The notes below the pieces were generated by a model. The model had not been told where the DNA came from, made no database searches, and worked only from the letters and a program-made list of their open reading frames with translations. A program made the translations under genes and the position numbers. From positions 1 to 52,944 of IMG/VR virus record IMGVR_UViG_3300034051_000134: a stretch of 52,944 nt of DNA; one strand, 5' to 3'. Position 1 is the stretch's first letter; the number at the start of each line of letters is the position of its first letter. Positions 1 to 9,607 of the stretch are shown piece by piece. The DNA comes from a virus.

Positions 1-3000
1 ACTGGTGGAATCCATTTTGTTGTGAAATTTTCATCTACATAAAGTCTTTTTATCTCAGTACCTTCTTCTGTATTCGCATACAACACACCAATCGCTTCGT
101 TTGAACCTTGTGTTGAAACACCTAAATTAACTAAATTAGTTGTTCCAGCGTATGGCCAACCATAATCTAATTGTAAAAGTATTTGAAGTGGATTAATTGG
201 ATCAACATAAGTTATAGTACCTGAAAAAGGAAACCCTGGATTTGCAGTACTTGTTAATTGACATTTAAGACCAGCTACTATTTGACTATTAACGCTGGAC
301 AATGTAAGACTAACTGGTATATCTCCCAAAGTAACTGTTCCAGACGCTACTGAGTTTGTAGGTGAATTATAAATAATTCCTCTAATTGCATCTAGTGTAT
401 CGTAAGGTACACCTGTTGTATCACCTGTTATTGTTTCTACTCCTGTGTAATATTTATAATCGTTAGTTTGAGCTGGAGAAAACGGTTGTACTTGTGGATA
501 AGAATAGTTTGCGTCATTTCCAAAGAAAGTAACAGTTTGTCCACTAGATCCAAACCCACTTTGATAAGCGCCTAATAATCTAACACCAACAGCATATTCT
601 TGCAATTCGTCTTCTGCTTCAATAGTAAAAGAAGTTGTAAGAGATTTTGGTTGTCCATAGGTTGTTTGACCAGTAAATTCATCATAAGCTGTATTTACTA
701 CTAAAGGTCCTATTTTGTAAGAAGGCACAGTTGGAGGATTAGGTATTCCAAAATTATTTTCGTTATTTACCAGTTGCCAAGAGAAAGGAGCTGATGGATT
801 CCATTTTCTTTTATACAAATATATTTCAACTTCTCCTCTTGAATTGGCAAAATTAGTAGTTGGATCATCAGGACCAGCAGGACATATTGGAATTGCATTA
901 ACTGTTAATTTTATTTTAAATCTATATTCACCTTGATCCAAGCCGTCTGGTATAATATTGTTTTCACCAAATGTTGCCGCATTAACTGATTCTACATTCT
1001 CAATTACTAAGTAATTACTATTAGAACCTGGAATTTCAGGAAGATAAACATTTGATGGGTTTGGATTTTTACCTATATAAGCCATACCATAGGAGTTTGC
1101 AAAACTACTTCCAGAACCACCACATGAACCAGAACTATATACATTTGAACTAATATAATTAGGTCTTAACCAATATGGCATCGGAGCGTCACCTACGTTA
1201 ACGGTAAGCTCAATGTCGTTATAAAGAGTTCCAAATGTGGTATTTTCAGGTTGTAATGAGCTTCCATTGGTTGTATTAATAGCATCTTGTACTCTTATAG
1301 TTAAGTTATATACACTTAAAGGGACTGAAGAGTTTTGTAAACTTAAAACGCCAGTATATGGGTTTATTGTAAAATAGTTTCCAGTGTTACCACTTTCTAT
1401 GCTCCATTTTAAATTAGATTTTGCATAGGTTGGAACTGGCTGAGAAGGTGCATGAAAAGAACCGTTTTTAGCTTCTAATGTAGCGAACGCCGTTGTATTT
1501 TGCGTTATACTATAATTAACGATTGATGTTGTTATAGTTGGTGCAATATTACTTAATCTGCCTTTCATTGTTAAAGTAGTTGCCGTTGAAGGTTCAGCTA
1601 TGTTTGTAACAAAAAACGAAAAGGTATAATTTTGAACAGTATTTGCTGTGTTATTAAAAACAAAAGGATTACTATCAGGTGTTGGTGTATAATCTATAAA
1701 CAATCTATATACATCGTTTCCACCAGAAGTACCTGCTTCTATACCAAATTCAGATGTTCTAATATTACCCGCATCATCTACGACTTCTAACAACGTAACC
1801 GTTGTATTAGCAAAAGGAAAACCTTGTTGACCAATTGGTACAAATTGACTTGTTATATATTTTGAATCTGATTGTCCAAAGTTGTTTACGTTAAGATCTG
1901 TACCATCAGGATCTTGGTTTTCAAAATGAAGATATTCAAAATCTGCAAAACCAGTAGGTCCTGAAAAGCCAGTTAAGACTTCAGCATTTAAGTCAGATAT
2001 TAAACCAGTGGAAGCTGTTTCCCAAAATATCTCTAGTAAACTTTGTTCAGGTCTTGTTTCATACACGCTTAAAAATGGTATCATATCAGATGCTACAACG
2101 CCTATATCATTAACGGTAGAAACTCTACCTATTAAAGGTTTATTTTGTAATTGATAAAAGTTTAATCCAGCAGTTCCACTTAAGTTATCTTCAGAACTAT
2201 CAATAAAGTTAAATTCATCAGCGTAAGCAATTGATATTACTGTATCTGCTTTTCTAGTAGGAAAATATTGTCTATTTTCTGCTCTAGTTATAATAAAAGT
2301 TACATAATCAGGATTTGAAATACTTGATTTTAAAACCCAGTTTGGTGAAGATATTGTTATGGTACCAGCAGTTCCAACAACTACATTAGAAACAACAACA
2401 GTATTACCTAACCATCTATAAGGACTAGGTTGAGTTCCTCCTAAAGGTGGTGTGTTTGGAACAGGTTCGTTAGCTTGAACACATTGAATTCCGTCACCTG
2501 GTTTTATAAATATCCAATCTTCATTACCAGCCGTTAAAGTACTATATCTTATAGTAGTTACTTTAGCTGAAAAAGCTGGATCATTTCCAGTTATTGTTAA
2601 ATTGTCTTTTGTGTTCTCTACTCTACCGTATAATTGCACACTACTTCTGTATTGCTTTTGATCAGGTCCTACTTCAGACAAGTCTCTAGGCACTTTATTA
2701 ATGTTATCGTTAATTAATACGATATGAGATGTATTACCAGTTTCGCTTACTGGAAATTGTGTTGTGTTTATACCGTTTTGTAATGTAGGCGTAGTAGTTG
2801 ATCCAGTAGTTGAGTATACAACTTGAGATCCTGAGGTTTGATTCTTAGGATAACCATTTAACATGCCTGGTAAATAAACATTATAATAATCTTGTTCTTG
2901 TTGTTTTACAACTATCTTATAAGAATACCATCCGATAGGATTATATTCATAAGAAAACTTAATATCTTTAACTCCCCCAAGTTGAGGTGTATATAAATAA

Positions 3001-4925
3001 ATATCATTAACTCTTCCGTCTGTAGTTACTACATAAGAACCTGAGTATGGAATAGTTGGGGTTGGTGATACATTAGTTACTTTTACATAATCTGTATAAA
3101 AACCTCTCATTATATCACCAGGAAGAGGTATAGTGTTAGTTCCTCCAACTGCTGGTGGATCTAATGTAAAAGTATATGTTGTGTTTGTTATTGTTGATGC
3201 AGTGATTGCAAAACCTGAACTTGACTTTGGTATAGCGTATAAGCCAGGTTGACCAGTAGGTATATCTCTTAACTGATCTATTGGTGCGTTTAAATATAAT
3301 ATTAATGCATCACCAAACCAAGATCTAACATCTGTAAAAAGAGTTGTATCTTCATAACTTGAATAAACGGTCGAACCTTTTGCATAAGTTCCATCACCTA
3401 TTAAAGCACCAGTTAAATCTACTGAAGATAATATCACAGGCGATTGTCTGCCAAATTTATCAGCAATAACAAAACCTACTTGATAGTTTCTATTCTTTTT
3501 TAATGTATGGTTTGGATATTCTATAAAACTAGTTTCAATATCTGATTTAGGTTGAACTGATACGTTATAGTTTATAGATGACAAAGAAGTATATTTATCA
3601 TAATAATTACCATAAATTATTCTATTACCTGCTGATTCTTGAGCTTTAGCTCTAACAGGTACTTTGTCGTAAACTCTTGTTGTTTGATCTTCAGGTAATG
3701 TTTTATATGGTTTTTGTGATTGATAAGGTTGTACGTAGTAATTGTTGTTTGTGTTAATTGTAGTATTTATAGAAGAAACAGGTATTGTTTCAAAAACCTT
3801 AACAGCTAATGAATCTGATTCTTTGTATAAAATGTCAATCTCTTGTATTTTATAACTATTACTTAAATTTCCTATTTTGTCTGGAAGAGGTACAATTAAA
3901 TCTATATTGTTTACATTGTTTTCAAACCAATTTATAACAGTACTTCTATAAGCATCTGTTTCGTTACCATCTATAAAAAAACCTTTTTGTTTTGGAACAT
4001 AAGCTATTTGTGTGAATGGTGCCATTAAAGAATACTCGTTGTCATCATATTTAAAACGATAACTAAAACGAACATATTTGTCTTCTAAAAATGCTGGATC
4101 ACCTGGCCAAGAAGGCACATCTGACTTGTCTGACATTGTTGAAATTAAAAAAGTCAACACTTCATCTGTCGATATATTATTTAAAGGCGCTTTATATAAA
4201 GTAACAGCACCTGTAGCGATATTATAATCTGTAACAGTAATATATTCACTTCCTGATATATCATCAGATATAACTGTCATTCCTTTTGATATACTAGTTC
4301 CAATTGGAACATTGAAAACAGTAGTACTTGTAACACTAGAAACTTTTGCAGTTACTTTTCTATATAATGATATTGGATCAACTGGAGCATATTTCGCGAC
4401 AGATATTTGCTCTTCCGTAGTATAATAACTAGAAGAGCTTAATGCTTTGTTAACGTTTATTTTCCTTGGTTGATTTCTATTATCAGTCCAAAACAACAAA
4501 CCTTCAATTAAATTAATACCTGTTACTTTAAATTCTTTATTTTTAGCAAAGTTTAAAAACAATCCCTCAACAAGCACTGAATAAGTTCCAGCACCATTAA
4601 GATCATACATTGTTATCATCATTGTACCACTAGTAGGTGGTGTTATCTTGCTTGGTTCATCATCATTGTAGTCAGTCAAAAACTGATATATACAATTATT
4701 TTGATTATCCATAAACACACCTATGCATTCTAAATCTGGATTGTCATAATCTGTTAAAGGTAATTTTTCGTTACCTAAAACGTTTTGTAAAGTACCAATG
4801 TCATCAGTTTCAGACTTTCCAACAGATATATTTAAAGCAGATCTGTATTCACCGTTAGGTAAAAGTCTATCATCTAAATCTTGATTCATTTTAGATTTTA
4901 GAAAACTATTTTTTACTTCAGCCAT
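1..4925 (-). CDS. Giant tail protein (tail stabilization/muzzle-like), 3' end beyond the window
   Basis: An uninterrupted frame runs from an ATG at 4925 to the left edge, giving at least 1641 residues with no stop. The protein is rich in Thr, Ser, Asn, Gly and Tyr and looks like beta-structured virion material. The stretch around residues 1140-1215 resembles a cadherin-like repeat (Asn-Tyr-Phe-Thr-Ile-Asn-Pro-Tyr-Thr-Gly followed by Tyr-Asn-Leu-Thr-Ile-Arg-Val-Gln-Asp). It lies immediately downstream of the tail-ring gene, where crAss-like podoviruses carry a very large tail protein called tail stabilization or muzzle protein. The placement is family knowledge; the exact role is inferred from order and size. 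The C-terminus is not visible. Confidence 0.75.
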   Translation of the reverse strand, partial: MAEVKNSFLKSKMNQDLDDRLLPNGEYRSALNISVGKSETDDIGTLQNVLGNEKLPLTDYDNPDLECIGVFMDNQNNCIYQFLTDYNDDEPSKITPPTSGTMMITMYDLNGAGTYSVLVEGLFLNFAKNKEFKVTGINLIEGLLFWTDNRNQPRKINVNKALSSSSYYTTEEQISVAKYAPVDPISLYRKVTAKVSSVTSTTVFNVPIGTSISKGMTVISDDISGSEYITVTDYNIATGAVTLYKAPLNNISTDEVLTFLISTMSDKSDVPSWPGDPAFLEDKYVRFSYRFKYDDNEYSLMAPFTQIAYVPKQKGFFIDGNETDAYRSTVINWFENNVNNIDLIVPLPDKIGNLSNSYKIQEIDILYKESDSLAVKVFETIPVSSINTTINTNNNYYVQPYQSQKPYKTLPEDQTTRVYDKVPVRAKAQESAGNRIIYGNYYDKYTSLSSINYNVSVQPKSDIETSFIEYPNHTLKKNRNYQVGFVIADKFGRQSPVILSSVDLTGALIGDGTYAKGSTVYSSYEDTTLFTDVRSWFGDALILYLNAPIDQLRDIPTGQPGLYAIPKSSSGFAITASTITNTTYTFTLDPPAVGGTNTIPLPGDIMRGFYTDYVKVTNVSPTPTIPYSGSYVVTTDGRVNDIYLYTPQLGGVKDIKFSYEYNPIGWYSYKIVVKQQEQDYYNVYLPGMLNGYPKNQTSGSQVVYSTTGSTTTPTLQNGINTTQFPVSETGNTSHIVLINDNINKVPRDLSEVGPDQKQYRSSVQLYGRVENTKDNLTITGNDPAFSAKVTTIRYSTLTAGNEDWIFIKPGDGIQCVQANEPVPNTPPLGGTQPSPYRWLGNTVVVSNVVVGTAGTITISSPNWVLKSSISNPDYVTFIITRAENRQYFPTRKADTVISIAYADEFNFIDSSEDNLSGTAGLNFYQLQNKPLIGRVSTVNDIGVVASDMIPFLSVYETRPEQSLLEIFWETASTGLISDLNAEVLTGFSGPTGFADFEYLHFENQDPDGTDLNVNNFGQSDSKYITSQFVPIGQQGFPFANTTVTLLEVVDDAGNIRTSEFGIEAGTSGGNDVYRLFIDYTPTPDSNPFVFNNTANTVQNYTFSFFVTNIAEPSTATTLTMKGRLSNIAPTITTSIVNYSITQNTTAFATLEAKNGSFHAPSQPVPTYAKSNLKWSIESGNTGNYFTINPYTGVLSLQNSSVPLSVYNLTIRVQDAINTTNGSSLQPENTTFGTLYNDIELTVNVGDAPMPYWLRPNYISSNVYSSGSCGGSGSSFANSYGMAYIGKNPNPSNVYLPEIPGSNSNYLVIENVESVNAATFGENNIIPDGLDQGEYRFKIKLTVNAIPICPAGPDDPTTNFANSRGEVEIYLYKRKWNPSAPFSWQLVNNENNFGIPNPPTVPSYKIGPLVVNTAYDEFTGQTTYGQPKSLTTSFTIEAEDELQEYAVGVRLLGAYQSGFGSSGQTVTFFGNDANYSYPQVQPFSPAQTNDYKYYTGVETITGDTTGVPYDTLDAIRGIIYNSPTNSVASGTVTLGDIPVSLTLSSVNSQIVAGLKCQLTSTANPGFPFSGTITYVDPINPLQILLQLDYGWPYAGTTNLVNLGVSTQGSNEAIGVLYANTEEGTEIKRLYVDENFTTKWIPP

Positions 4926-4931
4926 ATTTTT

Positions 4932-6134
4932 TTAATGTTTTATCCATTTAGATTGTCCTCTGAATACTTGAGATATTTCTTCCAACTTGATATTAGATAA
5001 TCTTATTTTGGTATTTCTTAATTTAGCGTTTTTCTCTTGTTTTAATCTCTGTACCAAATATTCTGGTTGATTAGCTCTAGTAGAAACAATAGCATGTAAT
5101 ATATATGCATACATTGCTTCTTCTGCCATCTTAGGAACTCTAGAGTCTAATTCATAAGCTAAACCATCTGATACATATTCTAATACTAATAACGAATGTA
5201 CTAAGTTACTAGAAAAAGATATTTTACCTTGTCTGTCGTTTATAAAAAAATTACCATTATAATTAGCATACTGAGGATCCATTCCATATTGTCTTCCGTA
5301 GTAATTTCCTCTATTAATGTAACCATTTTCACTTCTGTTATTAAAATCTTCGTTAAATAAAAGGTTGTTATTGTTTTCTTTATATCTTTCTTCAGTCAAA
5401 GAAGTACCCTGTATGTTGTCATCAAAACTACTTTGTATTGGTTGACCTATGTTATCTTGTAACGGAGTTTCGTAAGGATCTATAGTTAACGATGTTGGAT
5501 ATATAATATGTTTTATACCATGATGATCTATTCTAGACATTTTAACATAGTTAACATAGTCTTGAGGCAATATCAAACTTAAACTAGGAGGTACAGTTAA
5601 TTCTTGTGATTTAATACTTTTTAAAGTATCATAACTAAATTCTTGCAAAGCTCTTTTAGCGTGGAAAAGAACATCTGTTCTCTTAACGTTTGATATTAAT
5701 TTACCATCTCCAACATAAGCGACTATAAAGTTATTTATAATATCGTCTAAAGATATATAAGAATAACCTCCATAGTTATTTTCAACCGCTTCACCGTAAG
5801 CATCGTAATTACCATAGTTACCACCTTCTAGTGATTTTAATTGAACAACAATAACATGACCAATCGGAATTGCGGTAGGAAAAGTTATAGTATTATTTAG
5901 TAACGTGTATGGTGTTAAGTACTCGTCGTAGTCTATACCATCTGCACTTTTATATAGTTTAAAATTATTTAAAGTATAATCTGCTTCGTTTTGATCCCAA
6001 CTTCCTAAGTACAAGTCTGTATTAAAATCAAATGTAAACTTTGTTTGTGCTAAATCTTGTACTTGAAAACCCTGTGAACCAGCGTAGTACTGTCTATTTG
6101 TTTCGGTTATTAAACCTCCATTAGGAAACGCCAT
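4932..6134 (-). CDS. Tail ring/tail tubular-like protein
   Basis: This 400 aa protein has the pattern of podoviral tail tubular or ring proteins: a region near residues 130-215 reads as a domain in which Arg-Thr-Asp-Val, Ala-Lys-Arg-Ala-Leu-Gln-Glu and Leu-Pro-Gln-Asp-Tyr-Val-Asn-Tyr-Val occur in order. Such motifs recur in the gene next to the giant tail protein in crAss-like phages. It would form part of the ring stack below the portal. It is separated by only a few bases from the giant tail gene and from the 310 aa gene upstream, so all three are probably co-transcribed. Assignment rests on motif memory and synteny. Confidence 0.65.
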   Translation of the reverse strand: MAFPNGGLITETNRQYYAGSQGFQVQDLAQTKFTFDFNTDLYLGSWDQNEADYTLNNFKLYKSADGIDYDEYLTPYTLLNNTITFPTAIPIGHVIVVQLKSLEGGNYGNYDAYGEAVENNYGGYSYISLDDIINNFIVAYVGDGKLISNVKRTDVLFHAKRALQEFSYDTLKSIKSQELTVPPSLSLILPQDYVNYVKMSRIDHHGIKHIIYPTSLTIDPYETPLQDNIGQPIQSSFDDNIQGTSLTEERYKENNNNLLFNEDFNNRSENGYINRGNYYGRQYGMDPQYANYNGNFFINDRQGKISFSSNLVHSLLVLEYVSDGLAYELDSRVPKMAEEAMYAYILHAIVSTRANQPEYLVQRLKQEKNAKLRNTKIRLSNIKLEEISQVFRGQSKWIKH

Positions 6135-6140
6135 ATTCTA

Positions 6141-7073
6141 TTATGATTTTGAATTAATGTTTTCAGTTTGTATTTGTTGAGCGGCTGCTTGAACTATCTG
6201 AGGATCTTTTATCACAATACCAGAATACAACAGTATTTTTGTTATAACGTTTGTTTGCTCTGATGGCATTAACTCAAATTGTTGTGACGTATTTGGGTTG
6301 TATAGATAAGTATAGTTCGTTTGAGGTGTTGCTGTAAAGTTCCATATAACATTTTTAGGTTTTCTAATATAAGAAGCAGAAACACCTGTAGTTATTGTTT
6401 CAGGATATACGTATAGTTTTTCGTCTTGGTATATATATAGTGGATATTTTTCAGTCGGTTTTGTTAAAGGTGATTTATTAACATATAACAAATCATTTCT
6501 TTGCACTCTCTGCATTTCTATTGAGTCGTTATATATTACAGTACCTAATCTGTAAAAGTCATTAGCAGTAACAGTAACAAGTACAGTAAACACCGTGCTT
6601 GGTTGATCTGTTAATGTTATAGTATTACTAACTGTAGAGTATTGAGATGGGTTTTGAAGCACACCATTAAAGTATACTTTCATTAAACCGTCTTGTATTG
6701 TTGCTTGGTTTATCTGGTTATTGTCTAATAAATAAACTTGTTGATTTATTACAGTTGGGAAAGAATAAGAATAAATAGTAGAACCTGAAGAAGTAGGAAG
6801 TGACCATTGGTTATTAACCGTGTCCCAAGTGCAATTACCAATAGTTTTAAATACTGATATCTGCTCGTCTAGGTTTTTTATTCTATTAGAATACTCACTA
6901 TCGTTCTCTGGTATTCTTAATTGTTGATTAAGATCTTCAAAATAACTTTCAAACGTTTCAAGTTGAACTTGTGTTGCTACTTTATTAAATTCATCAGGAG
7001 TCATATATCCTCGCTGTTCTTTATTAAGTATTAATAAAACTGTTTTGTAAACTGTATCTACATTTATAGCCAT
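6141..7073 (-). CDS. Virion protein, probable head-tail ring component
   Basis: A 310 aa protein with a helical N-terminal region (residues about 8-75, containing Leu-Asn-Lys-Glu-Gln-Arg-Gly-Tyr and a Phe-Glu-Ser-Tyr-Phe-Glu-Asp-Leu-Asn segment), then a Thr/Val-rich beta region. This N-terminal pattern is common in uncharacterised structural proteins of Bacteroidota phages that sit between the capsid and tail genes. The position between the 292 aa protein and the tail-ring gene supports a role in the connector or tail ring. No enzymatic motif is visible. Confidence 0.55.
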   Translation of the reverse strand: MAINVDTVYKTVLLILNKEQRGYMTPDEFNKVATQVQLETFESYFEDLNQQLRIPENDSEYSNRIKNLDEQISVFKTIGNCTWDTVNNQWSLPTSSGSTIYSYSFPTVINQQVYLLDNNQINQATIQDGLMKVYFNGVLQNPSQYSTVSNTITLTDQPSTVFTVLVTVTANDFYRLGTVIYNDSIEMQRVQRNDLLYVNKSPLTKPTEKYPLYIYQDEKLYVYPETITTGVSASYIRKPKNVIWNFTATPQTNYTYLYNPNTSQQFELMPSEQTNVITKILLYSGIVIKDPQIVQAAAQQIQTENINSKS

Positions 7074-7096
7074 TTGTTATCTTTATTATAGTATTA

Positions 7097-7121
7097 AAGC
7101 GGTAGTTTTTAGTTACCGCTT
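7097..7121 (-). terminator. Hairpin after the 292 aa structural gene
   Basis: An 8-bp perfect stem (AAGCGGTA with TACCGCTT) encloses a 9-nt loop, located 20 nt past the stop of the gene ending at 7141. The following minus-strand sequence is A/T-rich but lacks a long U run, so it may be a partial terminator or an mRNA-stabilising hairpin. Confidence 0.5.
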
Positions 7122-7140
7122 ATGTACTAGTATTATACTT

Positions 7141-8019
7141 TTATTTTAATTTTTTCTCAATAGATCTTAGAATATTTATTCCTTCATCTGTTTTGAAAAA
7201 TGCTGCCATAGCTGAATACGGGTTTTCATCAAATGGCACTGTCATTAATTTTCTATCGTTTTCGCCCCACATAAAAGTTCTATTATCTTGAGATAATTTA
7301 ATTATGTTTGATTCTGTTGCTACGATAGCAATATTTCTAAGTTGAACATTATCATCATTCGCTAATTCTAAGAACAAATAAGGATTTGACCTAGCTAATA
7401 GTAATAAATCTCTTTTTATCTCCTTAGAGCTCATCTTATTGACTCTAGAACCAGCTTCTACTCTTACTATTGCTTCCGCTTGGTCTATGTCCATTTCAAA
7501 AGCAGCATTCATAGCTTCCATTTCTATTTCTAAGTGTTCTAATTCATCAATAGCTTCTTCTTTAGGATCAAACTCATAATATTTGTTGTTTAAACCAGGA
7601 TGATAAATAGATAATAATTTTTGAAGACTTTGTTTTTCTTTTGGTACATTTAATATACCATTCTCAAATACGATATGACCTAACGTAACTTGACCTTTCT
7701 GATCTCTAACCAGAGGTGAGTTTTGGTTTGTTGCATATCTTATTTCTTCTTGTTCTCCGGTTTCTTTATTAAACCAAAGTAAAGGGTATCTAGAAGAGTG
7801 TCTTGATTGTAAAGTGTATGTTATTGGTAAATCTACATCAGATATAACATAAGTTCTATCTTTTATTTCCCAACCACTTTTAAGATTTGCTTCTTTATTT
7901 TTTATAATTTTAGTTACAACTTCTACAGGTTCGTTAACTTCTATTTCATTAACCATATTAATTTCTTCTGTAACTGTATCTAATTCTTTTTTTATTGGTG
8001 TTTTTGCTTTTATTGCCAT
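7141..8019 (-). CDS. Conserved structural-region protein of unknown function
   Basis: A 292 aa acidic protein. Residues 1-45 are Lys/Glu/Val-rich and look disordered. Residues 50-140 contain a compact region (Tyr-Thr-Leu-Gln-Ser-Arg-His-Ser-Ser-Arg then Leu-Leu-Trp-Phe). Residues 150-290 are mainly helical with Glu-rich segments. It lies just downstream of the major capsid gene and is bounded by hairpins on both sides, so its message level may be set separately from the capsid gene. No known domain was recognised; a head-completion or decoration role is only inferred from position. Confidence 0.5.
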   Translation of the reverse strand: MAIKAKTPIKKELDTVTEEINMVNEIEVNEPVEVVTKIIKNKEANLKSGWEIKDRTYVISDVDLPITYTLQSRHSSRYPLLWFNKETGEQEEIRYATNQNSPLVRDQKGQVTLGHIVFENGILNVPKEKQSLQKLLSIYHPGLNNKYYEFDPKEEAIDELEHLEIEMEAMNAAFEMDIDQAEAIVRVEAGSRVNKMSSKEIKRDLLLLARSNPYLFLELANDDNVQLRNIAIVATESNIIKLSQDNRTFMWGENDRKLMTVPFDENPYSAMAAFFKTDEGINILRSIEKKLK

Positions 8020-8057
8020 GATATAATATAATTTAATATTTCTAATTAAAGGTATTT

Positions 8058-8086
8058 ATTACCCCCGTAGTTTCAACGAGGGTAAT
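8058..8086 (-). terminator. Hairpin terminator after the major capsid gene
   Basis: An 11-bp stem (ATTACCCTCGT with ACGGGGGTAAT on the minus strand, one G-T pair) with a 7-nt loop lies 17 nt past the capsid stop. No long U run follows, but the strong stem directly after the most highly expressed virion gene fits a terminator or 3' stabiliser. Confidence 0.6.
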
Positions 8087-8102
8087 ATAACCTATTTTTA
8101 AT

Positions 8103-9596
8103 CTACGATGCAGATGAAGTGAATAACACGAAGTTATTAGCACCTTGAGTAACTAAACATCTTTCAGATAAGAAGTGTACTTGCATTGCATCTAAGTCAG
8201 AAGTGTAAGCACCACCAACTGATCCAGTGATCCAAGATTTCATTCTTCTGTCGTCAGCTTGAGAAGCTCTATAACGAACGTGTAAGAAAGGTCTACGGAT
8301 ATTTGTTCCTAATTGTTGATCGTATACTGTAGAAGTTCCAGCAGGAACTAAGATACCATCAATTGAAGTAGTAGCCATACCTCCACGAGTAGAAGCATCG
8401 TTTAAGTATTTCCAGTCAGTTTTGTAGAAATCGTAAGATCCACGACGGAAACCAGAGAAACCTAAGTTTAACGCCATTTGCTCAGAGTTTTCAAATAAAC
8501 CGTAAGAACTACCTCCTTGGTATACTCCAGTTGTAGGAGCACCTACTCCAGCTAACATATCATCAAAATCAAGAGAAGTAGCTCTGTTCAAGAAGAACAT
8601 GTTTTCTTCAATTGCTCCCTGAGTATCTAAACCTTTTAAGATAGAATCAAAATCATTCAAACCTCCAGCAGCTGTAAAGTTGTTCACAACATTTCCTCTT
8701 TGCTTAACAGCAGAGAATAAACCTTGAGTACCTTTGATGTTGTTGCTTCCTAATGTAGAACCACCACCAACTAATTCACCTTCAATAACTGACATTTCTA
8801 AGTAATCTTCAAAACGTAATCTTGTTTCAGATTCTGCTTTTAAGTACCATAAGAAACCGCTAGTACCATCTTCTGTAGCAACTTCAACCCAACCGATTTG
8901 AGCAGTGTCAGATCCAGAGATTTGGTATCTTTCTTTGATGATGATTGGAGAGTTACTGTACTGAGTGAAAGAAGGTGTTACAGAGTTAATAGTAGCATCT
9001 GTAGTACCTTTTGCAAATTCAGAACCGTAAACGAATATTTTAAGGTCTGTTGCTCCAGCGAAGTTAACTGCGTTTCCTGCACCAGTAGTTAAATCTAACT
9101 GAGTGTAAGGTTTAACTGTGATTACAGCTGGGTTTGTAGATCCACCTGCTCCAGTTGTAGCATTTGCAGTAGAAGCTGTTACATAAACTTTAAGTTCTTT
9201 TCCTGTAGAAGGACTCATAACTACTAAAGTTTGACCTACAGAAATAACATTGTTTACAAAGTTAATTCCTGTTCCACCTGTAACGAATGTTAAAGTAGTA
9301 GCACTTGCACAAGTAACATTGTTATATGCAATATGTAATCTGTTTTGTTCAGACCAAACTACTTGGTCAGAAGACATTGGCATTTCAGCACCAACCATAC
9401 GTAAGAATCCAGATAAAGTTCTGTTTCCATAACGTTCTACTTCTGCTTCGTATACTTCTGGTAAGTATTGTTGTGCGAAATCATTACCACTTCCATCCGT
9501 GAAGTTTAGGTAATTTGTCTCTAAAGCTTGTTGTTTTTGAGACGGTTTAAGGGTACCGTAAGGTGTCCCTGTAATCGAGTTAACCATTGCTGACAT
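8103..9596 (-). CDS. Major capsid protein
   Basis: A 497 aa protein directly downstream of the scaffold-like gene, in the portal-scaffold-MCP order used by crAss-like phages, whose MCPs are close to 500 aa. The sequence is rich in Gly, Ala, Ser and Thr, with an N-terminal stretch containing Phe-Ala-Gln-Gln-Tyr-Leu-Pro-Glu-Val-Tyr-Glu-Ala-Glu, typical of HK97-fold capsid N-termini, and an internal Thr/Ala-rich beta insertion at about residues 95-210. Codon use is more regular and the GC content visibly higher than in neighbouring genes, as expected for a highly expressed gene. It is followed by a strong hairpin. The call rests on order, size and composition. Confidence 0.8.
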   Translation of the reverse strand: MSAMVNSITGTPYGTLKPSQKQQALETNYLNFTDGSGNDFAQQYLPEVYEAEVERYGNRTLSGFLRMVGAEMPMSSDQVVWSEQNRLHIAYNNVTCASATTLTFVTGGTGINFVNNVISVGQTLVVMSPSTGKELKVYVTASTANATTGAGGSTNPAVITVKPYTQLDLTTGAGNAVNFAGATDLKIFVYGSEFAKGTTDATINSVTPSFTQYSNSPIIIKERYQISGSDTAQIGWVEVATEDGTSGFLWYLKAESETRLRFEDYLEMSVIEGELVGGGSTLGSNNIKGTQGLFSAVKQRGNVVNNFTAAGGLNDFDSILKGLDTQGAIEENMFFLNRATSLDFDDMLAGVGAPTTGVYQGGSSYGLFENSEQMALNLGFSGFRRGSYDFYKTDWKYLNDASTRGGMATTSIDGILVPAGTSTVYDQQLGTNIRRPFLHVRYRASQADDRRMKSWITGSVGGAYTSDLDAMQVHFLSERCLVTQGANNFVLFTSSAS

Positions 9597-9607
9597 AATC
9601 GTAATTT

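Noticed and set aside
8898-9432. Plus-strand frames inside the major capsid gene region
   Set aside because: They are antisense to the strongly supported capsid gene, have no promoter motif and no sensible protein character.
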